The translations under genes were made by a program, and so were the position numbers. This document shows, piece by piece, positions 33,212 to 44,352 of a stretch of DNA of 64,000 nt. The notes beneath the pieces are model-generated. The model searched no databases. It was not told the origin of the DNA and worked only from the letters and a program-made list of their open reading frames with translations. Every line of letters begins with the position of its first letter. Position 1 is the stretch's first letter. This DNA is from Vicia villosa (lineage: Eukaryota; Streptophyta; Magnoliopsida; Fabales; Fabaceae): assembly GCF_029867415.1 (NCBI RefSeq), contig NC_081180.1, positions 146,506,731 through 146,570,730 of the forward strand. The letters are read 5' to 3'.

Positions 33212-34438
33212 TGAAGGATAGAAAAACACTTAGAAAGGGGGGGTTTGAATAAGTGTAGTCTTAAAAACTTGAACGATAAAAACAATATGCACAGTTATTT
33301 TTATCCTGGTTCGTTGTTAACTAAACTACTCCAGTCCACCCCCACGGAGTGATTTACCTCACTTGAGGATTTAATCCACTAATCGCAACAGATTACAATG
33401 GTTTTCCACTAAGTCCGCGACTAAGTCTTCTAGAGTATCCTGATCACAACCCGATCACTCCAGGAACAAATGCTTAGACACAAGCTAAGACTTTCTTAGA
33501 GTATCCTGACCACCACGTGATCACTCTAATTACAACTGCTTAGACACAAGCTAAGACTTCCTAGAGTATCCTGATCAACACTTGATCACTCTAGTTACTT
33601 ACAAATTAATGTAATCAATTCTAAGAGTATTACAAATGCTTCTGAAAAGCTATAATCACAACAGTGATATTTCTCTTAACGTTTAAGCTTAATCTCACTA
33701 ATATATTACAACAGCAATGTAGTGAGCTTTGATGAAGATGAAGTTTCTGAGCTTTGAATTTGAACAGCGTTTCAGCAAGTCTTTCAGAATAATTTCGTTC
33801 AGAATTGTTTCAGAGTTGTTAACCTTGATTCTCATCAGAACTTCATATTTATAGGCGTTTGAGAAGATGACCGTTGGGCGCATTTAATGCTTTGCGTGTT
33901 CCGTACAGCATTGCATTTAATGTTTCACGCTTTTGTCAACTACCTCGAGCCTTGTTCACGCTGTGTCTACTGACGTTGCCTTTAATAGCTTTCAACGTTC
34001 CTTTTGTCAGTCAGCGTAGCCTGCCACCTGTACTTTCTTCTGATCTGACGTTTGAGAATATAATATTTGAATATCATCAGAGTCAAACAGCTTGGTGCCT
34101 AGCATCTTCTTGTCTTCTGACCTTGAAGTGCTTCTGAGCGTGATACCATGAGAACTTCAGTGCTTCTGCTTCTGATCTCAAGTTCTTCTGATGCTTTCAT
34201 AGACCCATGTTCTGATTCTGCCTTGACCATCTTCTGATGTCTTGCCAGACCATGTTCTGATGTTGCATGCTAAACCTTCTGAGACAAAGCTTTTGAGAGC
34301 TGATTTGTGCATACTCTTTATATATTTCCTGAAATGGAAATTGCAATGTATTAGAGTACCACATTATCTCACACAAAATTCATATCCTTGTTATCATCAA
34401 AACTAAGAATATTAATCAGAACAAATCTTGTTCTAACA
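33212..34438 (-). repeat. 5' LTR of the Sirevirus (1,227 bp)
   Basis: The complete LTR, edges TGAAGGATAG and TTCTAACA on the plus strand. On the minus strand it starts TGTTAGAACAAG. The AGAAA duplication follows at 34439. Confidence 0.88.
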
Positions 34439-34443
34439 AGAAA

Positions 34444-35290
34444 TATGTTAAAAGGATAAAAAATCACACGTTTAAGTTATGGGTTGGGTATTTTTGAGTC
34501 CCAACACCATCAACATCATTTTTTGGTAGATTGAGGCTTAGAAACAACATTGGAGCTTGCATATGGATGATCCGGAGTGGATTGCTCATCAATCGGTGTT
34601 GACAAACCGGGAGATTTATGGTTCATTTCTCTTCTTTTTTGTGTATTCTTCATTTGTTGGGTTTGTATGTATATTTACTTTGAACTCATGTATATTTGTC
34701 ACTCATGGCGTTATATAAAATCTGCTTTACAAATTTGTATAGGTGATTGTCTTAGATTTTTGCTCTATGCTCGGGGTTTGGGTTGTTATAGACATATATT
34801 GCTCGAATTCTTATCTAGGATGATCATCTGTTAGTTTATGGATTTTAGAGATAGATTTAGAGCTAACAATCTTAATGGGTGTCGAAACTTAATGCTTCTG
34901 TGTTGGTTGTGTCGGTTGAGAGATCATCGATACGATTGATATGGATGTCTGTTGTGTTGTTGAGGTTGGCTGAGATATCGTCGTCGAGATGATATAGTAT
35001 TCCTCTCTACTTTGGGTTAGAAATGACTTAGGGTTTGAGCGACACTAGATGATACTGACGAGTATTGTAGGTTGAGTATAACTGGTCGATAAGTTTAACT
35101 TTGTGAGATGTATATCATATGCATGCTTGATAAGTTTCTTCTCTCTAGAGAATGAATTCTTTCCTGTTCATATTTACTTCCATTTTTATGTTTTGATCAT
35201 TCAAATCCAAACTCATAACTTTGGAAACTGTTGAATGACAGTTCAATGCACTAGTCCCTGTGGAGACGATAATTTCCCAGATAAATATTT
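34444..35290 (+). repeat. Athila-like LTR, part after the Sirevirus insertion
   Basis: Continues the LTR begun at 24460. It contains TCCCTGTGGAGACGATAA (about 35259-35276), a word usual near the 3' end of Athila-group LTRs. The exact right edge is unclear (about 35276-35290); copia gag sequence follows on the minus strand. Confidence 0.45.
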
Positions 35291-36291
35291 CCAAAACTTT
35301 TGTTGTCTTCCGCTTTACCGCTTCAACACCCCTCTATGATCATGAGCAAGAGTTATCTTGCAACCTCGACTTCAACCACTTGAGGTTACTACTTGTTCGT
35401 ATTGCACTCTCTTGCAAAATGACCAAACTTTTGACATACAAAGCACTGCATCTTGCTCTTGTCAATCCTTCTCCTTTCACCTCTAAAGTTTCATTGGCCA
35501 TCATTTTTGTTGCAACTGCTCTCACTCTTATGACAAGCCGAATTCTTGGAATTTGAAGATTATCTTCCACCAAAATTCAAAAAATTCCTTTTACTATTCA
35601 TGTGTTATTTTCCTTTCATCTTCTTGTTTTTCTCATTGAAACGAGCTTGAAAAGTGATCTTCGCCTTTGCCTTATCATTAATTTCTCTCCTTCATCCTTT
35701 GCTCGTGATCCTTAAAAGAGCTTCGTAGCTCCTATTTGCTCAACGTCGCTAGATTCTTTAACTATGATATCTAATCTTGCTGCCAAAAAACGCAAGATTT
35801 TTCGTGACAACATATTGCTCCGTGATCGTTTCTTCACATGCTTTTACTTAGTTTATCAACCGAGTAATCCTCGTCGTGAAATTATTGATTGTCTCCTTTT
35901 CCTCCATTTGAATCAACTCAACTTGACCTTTGTGAGTTTGTAACCTCACAACCTTCGCCTTGCCAGCCCCTACATATGCCTTCTCCAAGATTTCCTACGT
36001 TTGCTTCGATGATTCACAATAACCAACTTTCCCAAAATTATTTGTATCAACGCGTTGATTGATTAAAAACAACGCCTTGAAATCTTTCTTCTTCTTTTCC
36101 TTATGTGTAGCTCGATGTGCATCTGTTGCACCTTCGACAAGATGACTCACACAGTTCTTTATCACTTCAAGAACATCTTGGTAGCCAAATAACGGTTTTA
36201 TTTGCTTGCACCATTTATCGTAATTCTTCGCATCAAGGATGGATAGGTTTGTAGAGATTCTTTCGTTGGAGACAAAATTCATGTTGCACAC
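35290..36291 (-). pseudogene. gag of the split copia element
   Basis: On the minus strand it begins MCNMNFVSNERIS, then NLSILDAKNYDKWCKQIKPL and KKKDFKALFLINQRVD, the usual copia gag start and UBN2 core. It is interrupted by stops. A zinc knuckle C-X2-C-X4-H-X4-C (CFVCQKFGHFAREC) is readable at 35404-35445. The frame fails before protease and the sequence meets the Athila-like LTR. It probably belongs with the RT/RNase H at 10956-12060. Confidence 0.8.
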
Positions 36292-36330
36292 TAGATGTTT
36301 TGTGGATCGAACTTGACTCTTGATGCCAAA

Positions 36331-36840
36331 TGTTAGAACTTGAAATCACAAGATTGGTAAAAATGGAGTAATTGAATGTGGAGAGTGAGAGAGAGAGAAT
36401 TAGAGAGAGTAAAATAGAGAGTGAGAAATATCATTTGTTTTAACCATCGATTATGATATCCCTTGGGTATTTATGAAAAGGTTACAATAGCTTAAGATAC
36501 AAGTAATAAAGCCAAAATTGAAATTAATTGTTTGTAACTGATTAAGCAAAACCTGTAATCAATTACAACTGTTTTAACAATTAAAAAACAAACAGTGGTA
36601 ACCAGTTACTACAAATGTGTAACCGATTACACCATCGAAAAAATCACTTATTTTTAACTTTATTGACTTTTCTACATAGCAGTAACCGAAATCACTTATT
36701 TTTAACTTTATTGACTTTTCTACATAGCAGTAACCGAAATCACTTATTTTTAACTTTATTGACTTTTCTACATAGCAGTAACCGGTTACAGCCCCGCAGT
36801 AACCAATTACAACACTTGAATTACTCTTTTTCAGTTAACA
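36331..36840 (-). repeat. 5' LTR of the split copia element (510 bp)
   Basis: Edges TGTTAGAAC and GTTAACA. On the minus strand TTTGGCATCAAGAG, a decayed methionine tRNA primer site, follows the LTR edge. It holds seven or so GTAACNRNTTAC-like near-palindromes and a 48 bp triplication. Confidence 0.8.
36641..36784. repeat. 48 bp tandem triplication in the copia LTR
   Basis: ATCACTTATTTTTAACTTTA recurs at 36643, 36691 and 36739 (period 48), each unit ending CATAGCAGTAACCG. The 105-codon frame over it is an artefact. The other LTR of the element (10482-10948) has no such array. Confidence 0.9.
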
Positions 36841-37021
36841 TTACATCAGGTGCATTAGGTGCATTAGGTGGTGAGTGTATTTCAGAAGAGTGGTGCTATT
36901 TAGTTCGAATTAATTTTAAAAAGAAAATCTAAGAATGCACTCGTATCACTATTTTAGAGGTGAATTTCAAATTAATTTCTTTTTAATAGAGAACATGGAG
37001 TTGTGGTAATAATGAATGGTT
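36841..37021. other. short spacer between copia LTR and MULE
   Basis: It has a doubled AGGTGCATT word at 36848-36866. Nothing else is seen. Confidence 0.5.
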
Positions 37022-37029
37022 GAGATTTA

Positions 37030-38379
37030 GATTTTTTCTTTACCCACCTCCCTATGGGGGTCACCCCCAGCGAAAATCCCATTTTACCCCTGCTTCGGAA
37101 ATGCATTTCCGAAATTTTTTTTTTCTAAATTTTTTCAGACTTCGGAAGTGCATTTCCGAAAAACAAAAAAAAAATCTAAAAATTCCAAAAATTAATTTTA
37201 GGATATGAATTAATTTATATATTATAAATTTGATATAATTTATGAGTAATAAATAATAATAATTATATATTTTGATATAATTTATTAGTTATGAATAATA
37301 ATTATTATATATTTCTATTCTGATTCATATTTTAAAATTTAAAATAATTTTAATTAAAAAAATTAAAATAATTTCACTTACAAAATGAGTTATAATTTTT
37401 TATTTATATATTTATATATTTATAATAATCATTATGTATTTACAAAAAAAATTTAAAAAATGAGTGTTTTAATTTATATATTTATATAATAATTATAATA
37501 ATTATTATATATTTATAAAAATTATTATATATTTATATATTTATATAATAATTATTATATATTAATTATAAATATATTTATATATTTATATAATAATTAT
37601 AAAAATTAAAAAAATGGGTGTTTTAATTTATAATAATTATTATATATTTATATATTTATATATTAATTATTATATATTATATATTTATATATTTCACTTA
37701 CAAAATTAATAATTATTATTATATATTTATATATTTCTATTCTGATTCATAGTTAAAAATGAGATAATTTTTTATTTAGTTTAAAAAAATTAAAAAAAGA
37801 TTTTGTCTTAATTTTATTTAATGAATAAATTTTATATTTAATTCTATATAATTCAAAATTTACTTATGGAATTAAAATGTTTTTGATTTATATAAGTTAG
37901 TAAAATAATTTTTAACTTTCAAATAGTTTAGGATGTTTTGATTCACCTTGATTTTATTGATTCACCTTCATTTTATTGATTCACCTTGATTTTATACCTA
38001 TTAATTGTATTGATTCACCTTGATTTTAATTTTTTTAATAATTATTAATTATTTCGGAAGTGTATATCCGAAACAATCCAAGACCAATTTGGTCTTGGAA
38101 TATTTCGGAAGTTCATTTCCGAATTCCCCTCAGGGGTGCGTTCGGATATGAAGTTCCGAAACACCACATTTTTCTGAAAAGTAACTTTATTTCGGAGATG
38201 TATCTCCAAAATCAATATTTTATATTAAAAAAAACACGTTTTCGGAGATATATTTCCGAAAACACTTTTTTTTAACAAAAAAAAGTACCTTTTCGGAAAT
38301 GAACTTCCGAAACAAGGGGTAGTGTGGTAAATTCACCAGGGGTGGGCAAGAAGGTTAGGAGGTGGGTGAAGAAATTTTC
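37030..38379. mobile_element. MULE-type non-autonomous element with palindrome array (1,350 bp)
   Basis: The ends are inverted: the left reads TTCTTTACCCACCTCCCTA and the complement of the right reads TTCTTCACCCACCTCCTAA. GAGATTTA flanks both sides (37022-37029 and 38380-38387), eight of the nine bases expected for Mutator-type duplications. Eight copies of a 20 bp palindrome, TTCGGAARTKYATTTCCGAA and relatives, lie at 37094, 37141, 38053, 38104, 38141, 38191, 38241 and 38292. The centre (37200-38040) is extremely AT-rich, with a small TTGATTCACCTTGATTTTA repeat at 37938-38030. No transposase is present. It is the same family as 56156-57811. Confidence 0.82.
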
Positions 38380-38387
38380 GAGATTTA

Positions 38388-38749
38388 TTGTTGATATTTT
38401 GTTTTTCCTTTTTTCATTTCAGAAGTTCAGATACAAAGGTAGTCGGTCACAAGGTTTGATTTGTGATAGGTCCTCATTCAAACACGCCCAAGGTTTGTTG
38501 AGTGGTTTGCATGGCTAAAGTAAACAAATGAATGCCATGGTTACCATTAAGACAATTTTGACCTTTAAGTCAATGCAAGTGAAAACAACAACCATTGAGT
38601 GATTCTTAAAGTAAGAATGGCTAAAGTAGACAATTTGTGCTATCTATCCGTAGCTTTAGATATGGGTTTAGAATAAAGAGTTAGAAAAGAGGAAAAAGAT
38701 AAAAACTTTGCAAATTCTCCTAGTGGGGTTTGGTTAACAACTTTCACTT
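38388..38749. other. unassigned DNA between MULE and MITE
   Basis: No gene or repeat is recognised. Confidence 0.4.
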
Positions 38750-38758
38750 ATTTTTAAG

Positions 38759-38930
38759 GGAAATGCTAACAAGTGCCCCAGGGGCACTCTTTAATAGCTT
38801 TAAAAAGTAAGTTTTTCTTGGAAATATGCGTAATTAATGTATCGAAAATTGAAATGGTGAACTTTTAAAAGAATATTTTCTTTATTTAGAATGCTTAAAG
38901 AGTGCCCCTGGAGCACTCGTTAGCATACCC
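38759..38930. mobile_element. MITE with 36 bp inverted ends (172 bp)
   Basis: Left GGGAAATGCTAACAAGTGCC and the complement of the right GGGTATGCTAACGAGTGCTC, both followed by CCAGGGGCACTCTTTAA or near. TATTTTTAA flanks both sides (38750-38758 and 38931-38939), a perfect 9 bp duplication of the Mutator type. Confidence 0.93.
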
Positions 38931-38939
38931 TATTTTTAA

Positions 38940-39361
38940 TTATTTTGATAAGGTTGAGACCTTTCTCTAGGTTGCAATGTCTCTAGAGGTTAATAATAAC
39001 GTTGAAAGATAGACTAGACTAGTAGAGTGACAGAAAATATTCAAGAATATAATGAAAAACAATTATGAGATATTATATTCCACGATCCAAATAATAAGTT
39101 GGAGGAAAGTGTATATACATGATCGATATATAGAAATAAAACATGTTATATTCATTACTTATGAATTATTGTATTTATCATCGAAGACCATAACGATTTT
39201 AGGATATTCTTTAGGCACTTTGATAGAGCTTTGATGAAGTGAGTAAAACAAAGTCTTAAAACATTTTGACAAAAAGTTGAGAAGAAATATTTGTTTCAAC
39301 CGTATCTCCAACTCTTAACATGAGATTTTGATGGAGTTTACATACTCACAAGTGTGAATCC

Positions 39362-39367
<6 letters not shown>
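38940..39367. other. unassigned AT-rich DNA
   Basis: No gene or element is recognised. Confidence 0.4.

Positions 39368-39424
<57 letters not shown>
39368..39424. repeat. (TA)n microsatellite
   Basis: Pure TA dinucleotides, about 57 bp. Confidence 0.97.
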
Positions 39425-39430
<6 letters not shown>

Positions 39431-40140
39431 TAGAAATCTTAGGTGGCATCCTTCATAATACATATATGATAATTTTCATTGCATATCACTCCTCATCATT
39501 TTATAAAAATCACATTATAAAACCTCTATTTTCTTAAAGTTGAAACCAAATCTCCTCCCTATTTCAATATTCATCATTTTTATCATTTATAGATTACTCA
39601 ATTTGAAACCTTCTCTCTTCTCCTCTCAATGTACTTTTAATAAATTCAAATAATTTTTTATTTCAATTACACAACCTTCAATTTTAAGCCTTGTCTCTTC
39701 TCCTCCTCTTAATGTACTTTTAATTTATCCAAATAATTTCTTTATTTCAATTACACAATTATAAGTAGGAATATGAAAATATGTATTAATTATTATATAA
39801 GTAACAAGTAAGAATATAAATACACGGTGTTGCTGCTACACACGCTTGACAACACCAACACTCTCAACTACATCAATTTAGCTTGATGTTTCTTATTTAT
39901 TTCACTTACTAAGATGCCTTTTGCCATCTTCTTCTTAAACTTTTTGCATTTTATTTTGTCTATATAATTTTTCTAATACAATTTCATATTTATTTTAAAG
40001 AAATCAATTTTTCCTTTTGGAGTTAAGTTGATGGGAGATCTCATATGTACTAATGTGACGCCTTATTTAAAAAATTTGTCTTTATATTAATCTTTGTAGG
40101 ATATTTTTTTAAATTAAGATATTTTAATCAAAACATATAT
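39425..40140. other. AT-rich DNA with an imperfect 75-80 bp duplication
   Basis: TCTCTTCTCCTC...AATGTACTTTTAAT...CAATTACACAA occurs twice (about 39613-39685 and 39690-39760). No gene is seen. TATATTAAAATAGA after the TA array could be a Helitron 5' end; see the entry at 45563. Confidence 0.4.
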
Positions 40141-40146
40141 GTGTAA

Positions 40147-40322
40147 AATGGGACTTGGATCATCTCCTTCAATATTCTCTCCTTCCTCTCTATCTCTCTC
40201 TTAATTTCACTCTCACTCATCATTAAAAAGCATAAAATAATTAAGAGAGAGAATGAAATTAAGAGAGATAAAAAGGAAGGAGAGGAAATGAGAGAATATT
40301 GATGGAGATGATCCAAAGTGGT
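40147..40322. mobile_element. foldback MITE-like element
   Basis: The left arm CTTGGATCATCTCC...CAATATTCTCTCC...TATCTCTC pairs with the right arm GAGAGATA...GAGAATATTG...GGAGATGATCCAAAG, about 65 bases each with small gaps. The short loop is rich in GAGAGA. No certain target duplication. Confidence 0.65.
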
Positions 40323-40546
40323 GTAAAGTGAATACTCTAAGATTTACAGTAACACTCCTTTCAACTAACTATTTCCTTTTGTAAATGATACATATATGTA
40401 CGAAATTTCAAACATGTATTTTATATTTTAAAGTTATTATACTTTTCTTTTTTTTAAACGGTAAACCTAATTCTGTCAATATTAATTTAGAAATAAAATA
40501 TCATTAAATATATTATTTCATATTACAAACCATATTCACTTAGTTC

Positions 40547-40612
<66 letters not shown>
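40547..40612. repeat. (AAT)n microsatellite
   Basis: About 22 units of ATA/AAT. Confidence 0.97.
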
Positions 40613-40699
40613 GCGTGAATGGACATAACAATAATTTTTTATCGAGAAAAAATCAATATTTTTGTCTCCAACATTTTACTCCCTTTTAATAATAATAAT

Positions 40700-42595
40700 C
40701 ATCGTGGATGGTGTTTTGGTTGTTAATGAGGCTTTAGATTGTGCTAAAAGGAAAAAGAAGAGTTGTGTTGTTCTAAAGGTTGATTTTGAGAAGGCCTATG
40801 ACTGTCTTAGTTGGAAAAAATGGAGTTTGGTACAAATTGGCTAAGATGGATGGACGGCTGTATTTTTACCAGTAGAATGTCTGTGTTGATCAACGGTAGC
40901 GTTACTAGATTTATGGTTGAGAAAGGTCTCCGCCAAGGAGATCCTTTGTCTCCTTTTTTGTTTGTATTGGCTACGGAGGTGTTAACGGCGTTGATGAGAA
41001 AGGCTATTCATATCGGGGAGTTTCGGGGGTTTAAGATCAACGACGACGTGGAAGTGAATATGCTCCAATTTACGGACGATACTATCATCTTAGCGGAAGG
41101 AGATACCGCAAATTTGTGGTGTATGAAATCAATTTTAAGGGGATTTGAATTGATGTCGGGATTGAGGGTAAATTTCAACAAAAGCAATATTTATGGTATT
41201 AACGTGAGCAATTGGTATCTTGAAGCGGCTTCCTCCTTTCTCTCATGCAAAATTGAAAGGCTCCCTTTTAAATTCCTTGGAGTTAGAGTGGGGAATAGTC
41301 CAAGGAAACTTTCGATGTGGAAAGATTTAATTTCTTATATGAAGAGCCGATTAGCCGTTTGGAAGGGTATGCATCTCAACATAGCGGGTCGTGTGTGTTT
41401 GATTAACTCCGTGCTAAACGCCATTCCAATATATTCCTTATCTTTCTACAAAGCGCCGTCCAAGATCCTTAACGAGATTCGTATTATCCAACGTAATTTT
41501 TTGTGGAACCGGAGTGGTTCGAGTAGATCTATCCATTGGGTTTGTTGGGATATCATTTGCAAATCGCATGAAGAAGGTGGTTTAGGTGTTAGGAATGTGG
41601 AGGTCATGAATGTCGCTTTGATGAGTAAGTTGAAGTAGAGGATCCTAGCAGATGAAGAGGCGGTGTGGCGTGGCATTCTCATCTCTCGTTACGGGAATGT
41701 TAAGAGGAAAGTCCTCATTGGTGATAATTCGGTGGTGGAGAAAAGTGACTCTATATGGTGGAGGGACATGCTTTTAACTGACTCTTATGTTTCTTTGCTG
41801 AATAATAATTTTACAGGAGCTATTTCTTGTTCTGACGGTAACGGTACTGATATACCGTTTTGGTTCAGCCTGTAGGCCGGTGTTCAGCCGCTTCACCAAG
41901 CTTTCCCGGAACTGTTCGACATTGCCATTGATTGGCGCATTTCCGTGGCCAGGTCTGGTTTCCAGACAGCAGCAGGCTGGTCCTGGAGCGTGGTAGCAGC
42001 TCTGTTTTTAGACAGCAGCGACGGTTCAACATTCATTTGGAGCGAGCTTCTTGACAGCATTCGACATATGTTTCCTAGAGAGAATATCAAGGATTCCTTT
42101 GCGTGGCGCCACAATTCGGATGGAGTTTTCACTGTTAAGTCGTGTTACGACATGTTCAGAGCCAAGATGTCCGGGCCTCCTCTTGATCCAATTATAATCA
42201 AAGCTGCAAATTATCTTTGGAAGGTAAAAGTTCCAACTAAAATTCTTCTCTTTGGTTGGCGAATCATTCACAATAGAATAGCTACTAAGGACCAATTATT
42301 TAGGAGAGGACTTTTGTTGGATAATAATGATTTGGTTTGCTCCTTTGTTCTACGGAGGAGGAAAGTCTTTCTCATTTGTTAGGAGGTTGTTGTGTAATGG
42401 CGGGTATTTGGAGAAAGGTGTTTGAGTGGATTGGTCCCGTCGACGGTCTATCTTTAGAGGAGTTCGAGGGTTTTGTTTTTGTGTTTGAGAAGGTGAGGAG
42501 TCTAGCCAAAAGATCGTTAGTTGCAGTAATTTGGTTAGCAACGGTGTGGAGCATTTGGATTAGGCGAAACGCTATTATTTTTAAAAATGATTAGT
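40700..42595 (+). pseudogene. LINE reverse transcriptase and zinc-binding region, broken
   Basis: The sequence begins DGVLVVNEALDCAKRKKKS and KVDFEKAYDCLSW (first catalytic aspartate). A frame shift near 40811-40830 is followed by 275 codons with NGSVTRFMVEKGLRQGDPLS and PFLFVLATEVLTALM. The catalytic box is FTDDT, with F-T in place of the usual Y/F-A. GLRVNFNKSNIYG and LPFKFLGVRVGNSPRK follow. A stop at 41636-41638 interrupts SKLK*RILADEEAVWRGIL. Then WWRDML leads into the zf-RVT part (FAWRHNSDGVFTVKSCYDMF, LWKVKVPTKILLFGWRIIHN, RIATKDQLFRRG) with more frame breaks. It ends with AVIWLATVWSIWIRRNAIIF. It is inactive. Confidence 0.88.
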
Positions 42596-42792
42596 TTAGT
42601 TTTACCGAATGTATGTCGGATGTAATTTTTAATGCTTGGAATTGACTTCTATCTAGTTATAAGCTAGCGGAAAATTGTAATTTCCACGTGTGGAATATTT
42701 TACCGCTCATTTGTTTTGAGGTGTAGAACTCTTGTAAGTGGTTGAAGTATCCCTTATACTCCAGTTTTAATTCCATTGCCTATTGAAGAAAA
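40700..42792 (+). mobile_element. 5'-truncated LINE (L1-type) ending in an A-rich tail
   Basis: RT coding starts abruptly inside the catalytic domain. After the coding part comes a short 3' region and GAAGAAAAAAAATACAATAA near 42783. The 5' truncation is normal for LINEs. No target duplication could be fixed. Confidence 0.85.
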
Positions 42793-42971
42793 AAAATACA
42801 ATAAATTTGAATACTATTATTTCAATATTAAAAATTTGACTATAATATTTCCTCTTAATTAATTTAAAAATTGTGTATCCAATTTTCAATATTATAAATT
42901 ATCACATTTATTTTTGTATTAATTTTATGATTGTTAAAATAAATTGCGGTCAATTCAAAAAATTTCTGTAT
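42793..42971. other. AT-rich spacer
   Basis: Nothing recognisable. Confidence 0.4.
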
Positions 42972-43239
42972 AAAGTGAGTAGGGGTGGAAATAGGCTAGA
43001 CTAAGCTTTAGAAGGCCTGAGCCTGGCCTACGATAAACTTAAAAGGCCTAAACCTGGCCTAAGGCCTATCATAGGCCCAGTTTTTTGGCCTGGCCTGGCC
43101 TTTTTAAAAGTATGGCCTGGCCTGAAAGCCTATTTAAAAAGCCTGTATCCCATTAAATTTTTTAATTAATCTATATAACTTAAGAAGTCTTGTAGGTCGG
43201 CCTATATATACATATATAAGTGAACCTATTTAACATTTG

Positions 43240-43330
<91 letters not shown>
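43240..43330. repeat. (TA)n array, left of hairpin
   Basis: Pure TA repeat of about 91 bp. Confidence 0.97.
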
Positions 43331-43677
<347 letters not shown>

Positions 43678-43942
43678 CCTATTTAGCTTTTTTTCTAATA
43701 TATATGCATACATGAATCAACTTATTTAACATATCTCTAATATATATGAAAATATAGGCCGGCCTATAAGGCTTCATAGGCCTTGTTGATAGCCTAAGCC
43801 TGGCCTATTTAATAAAATAGGCTTTTAAAAAAGCCTAAGCCTGGACTATTTATTAAATAGGCCTGGCCTGGCCTAGGCCTATGTAGGCTGGGCCGTAGGC
43901 CCCTGTAGGCCGGCCTGGCCTATTCCCACCCCTAAAAGTGAG

Positions 43943-44343
43943 TACTATATTACTAATTATAACATAAAATGAATTATTTTAATTTAGATAAACATATTGA
44001 AATAAGAAAATGAAAAAAAATTGAAAGAAAAATTAAAAATGAAACTGCATTTATTATTAAGAATGTTACCGTTATTTCCTATGATGAATATAATTTATCC
44101 TTATAAAGAATGTCAACATTATTTCCTATGATTAATATAATTTAATTATTGATTCATTATAATTGTTGCTACAATAATTCATTACTTAATTAGTCTTCAA
44201 TTAAAAACGACTCTAATTTATTATTTATTTAGTAAAACATTATTCATCACTCTATCACACCAATTATTTAATTCTCTTATTGAATAAATATTTAATAATC
44301 TATATTAAATTTAACGAGTAGTCCAAAATATTTCTTTATGCAA
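43943..44343. other. AT-rich DNA, no feature
   Basis: A TTATTTCCTATGATKAATATAATTTA word occurs twice (about 44073 and 44125). No gene. Confidence 0.4.
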
Positions 44344-44352
44344 ATTTTATTT

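Larger units (their letters stand above)
24949..34438 (-). mobile_element. Sirevirus-type Ty1/copia element lacking RT and RNase H (9,490 bp)
   Basis: LTRs at 24949-25699 and 33212-34438 and perfect AGAAA duplications at 24944-24948 and 34439-34443 delimit it. Read on the minus strand the order is: 5' LTR, primer site for initiator methionine tRNA, gag, protease, integrase, envelope-position ORF, repeats, multiplied purine tracts, 3' LTR. This is the Sirevirus plan (SIRE/Maximus), except that nothing between the end of integrase (29729) and the downstream ORF (29400) encodes RT or RNase H. The LTRs differ at eight positions over about 750 aligned bases by my count, so it is older than the Ogre-like element. 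It is non-autonomous as it stands. Confidence 0.88.
10482..36840 (-). mobile_element. Ty1/copia element (minus strand) split by nested insertions
   Basis: The two ends of one element lie 26 kb apart. The 5' LTR (36331-36840) and gag (about 35290-36291) are on the right; the RT/RNase H end (10956 to about 12060) and 3' LTR (10482-10948) are on the left, all on the minus strand. The LTRs align in order: both have TTAGAAYTTGAAA at one edge, AAAAATGGAGTAA inside, AATTACACTTGTTT-type and GTAACCRGTTAC words, and CACTTGAATTACT before the TAACA edge. The middle (protease, integrase, start of RT) is missing and replaced by other elements. TTACA follows the right LTR (36841-36845) and also occurs at 10468-10472, nine bases outside the assigned left edge, so it may be the target duplication. 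That the two halves are one insertion is inference. Confidence 0.6.

Noticed and set aside
35995..36291. A host gene at the gag-like frame
   Set aside because: UBN2-type residues, the zinc knuckle further on and the adjoining LTR with primer site show that it is copia gag.
36615..36932. 105-codon frame with a repeated 16-residue block
   Set aside because: The repetition is the 48 bp DNA triplication; the frame runs antisense to the copia element.
38053..38311. CRISPR-like array of evenly spaced 20 bp palindromes
   Set aside because: The genome is a plant, repeats vary in sequence, spacers are AT-rich filler and no cas genes exist; the repeats belong to a MULE-type element.
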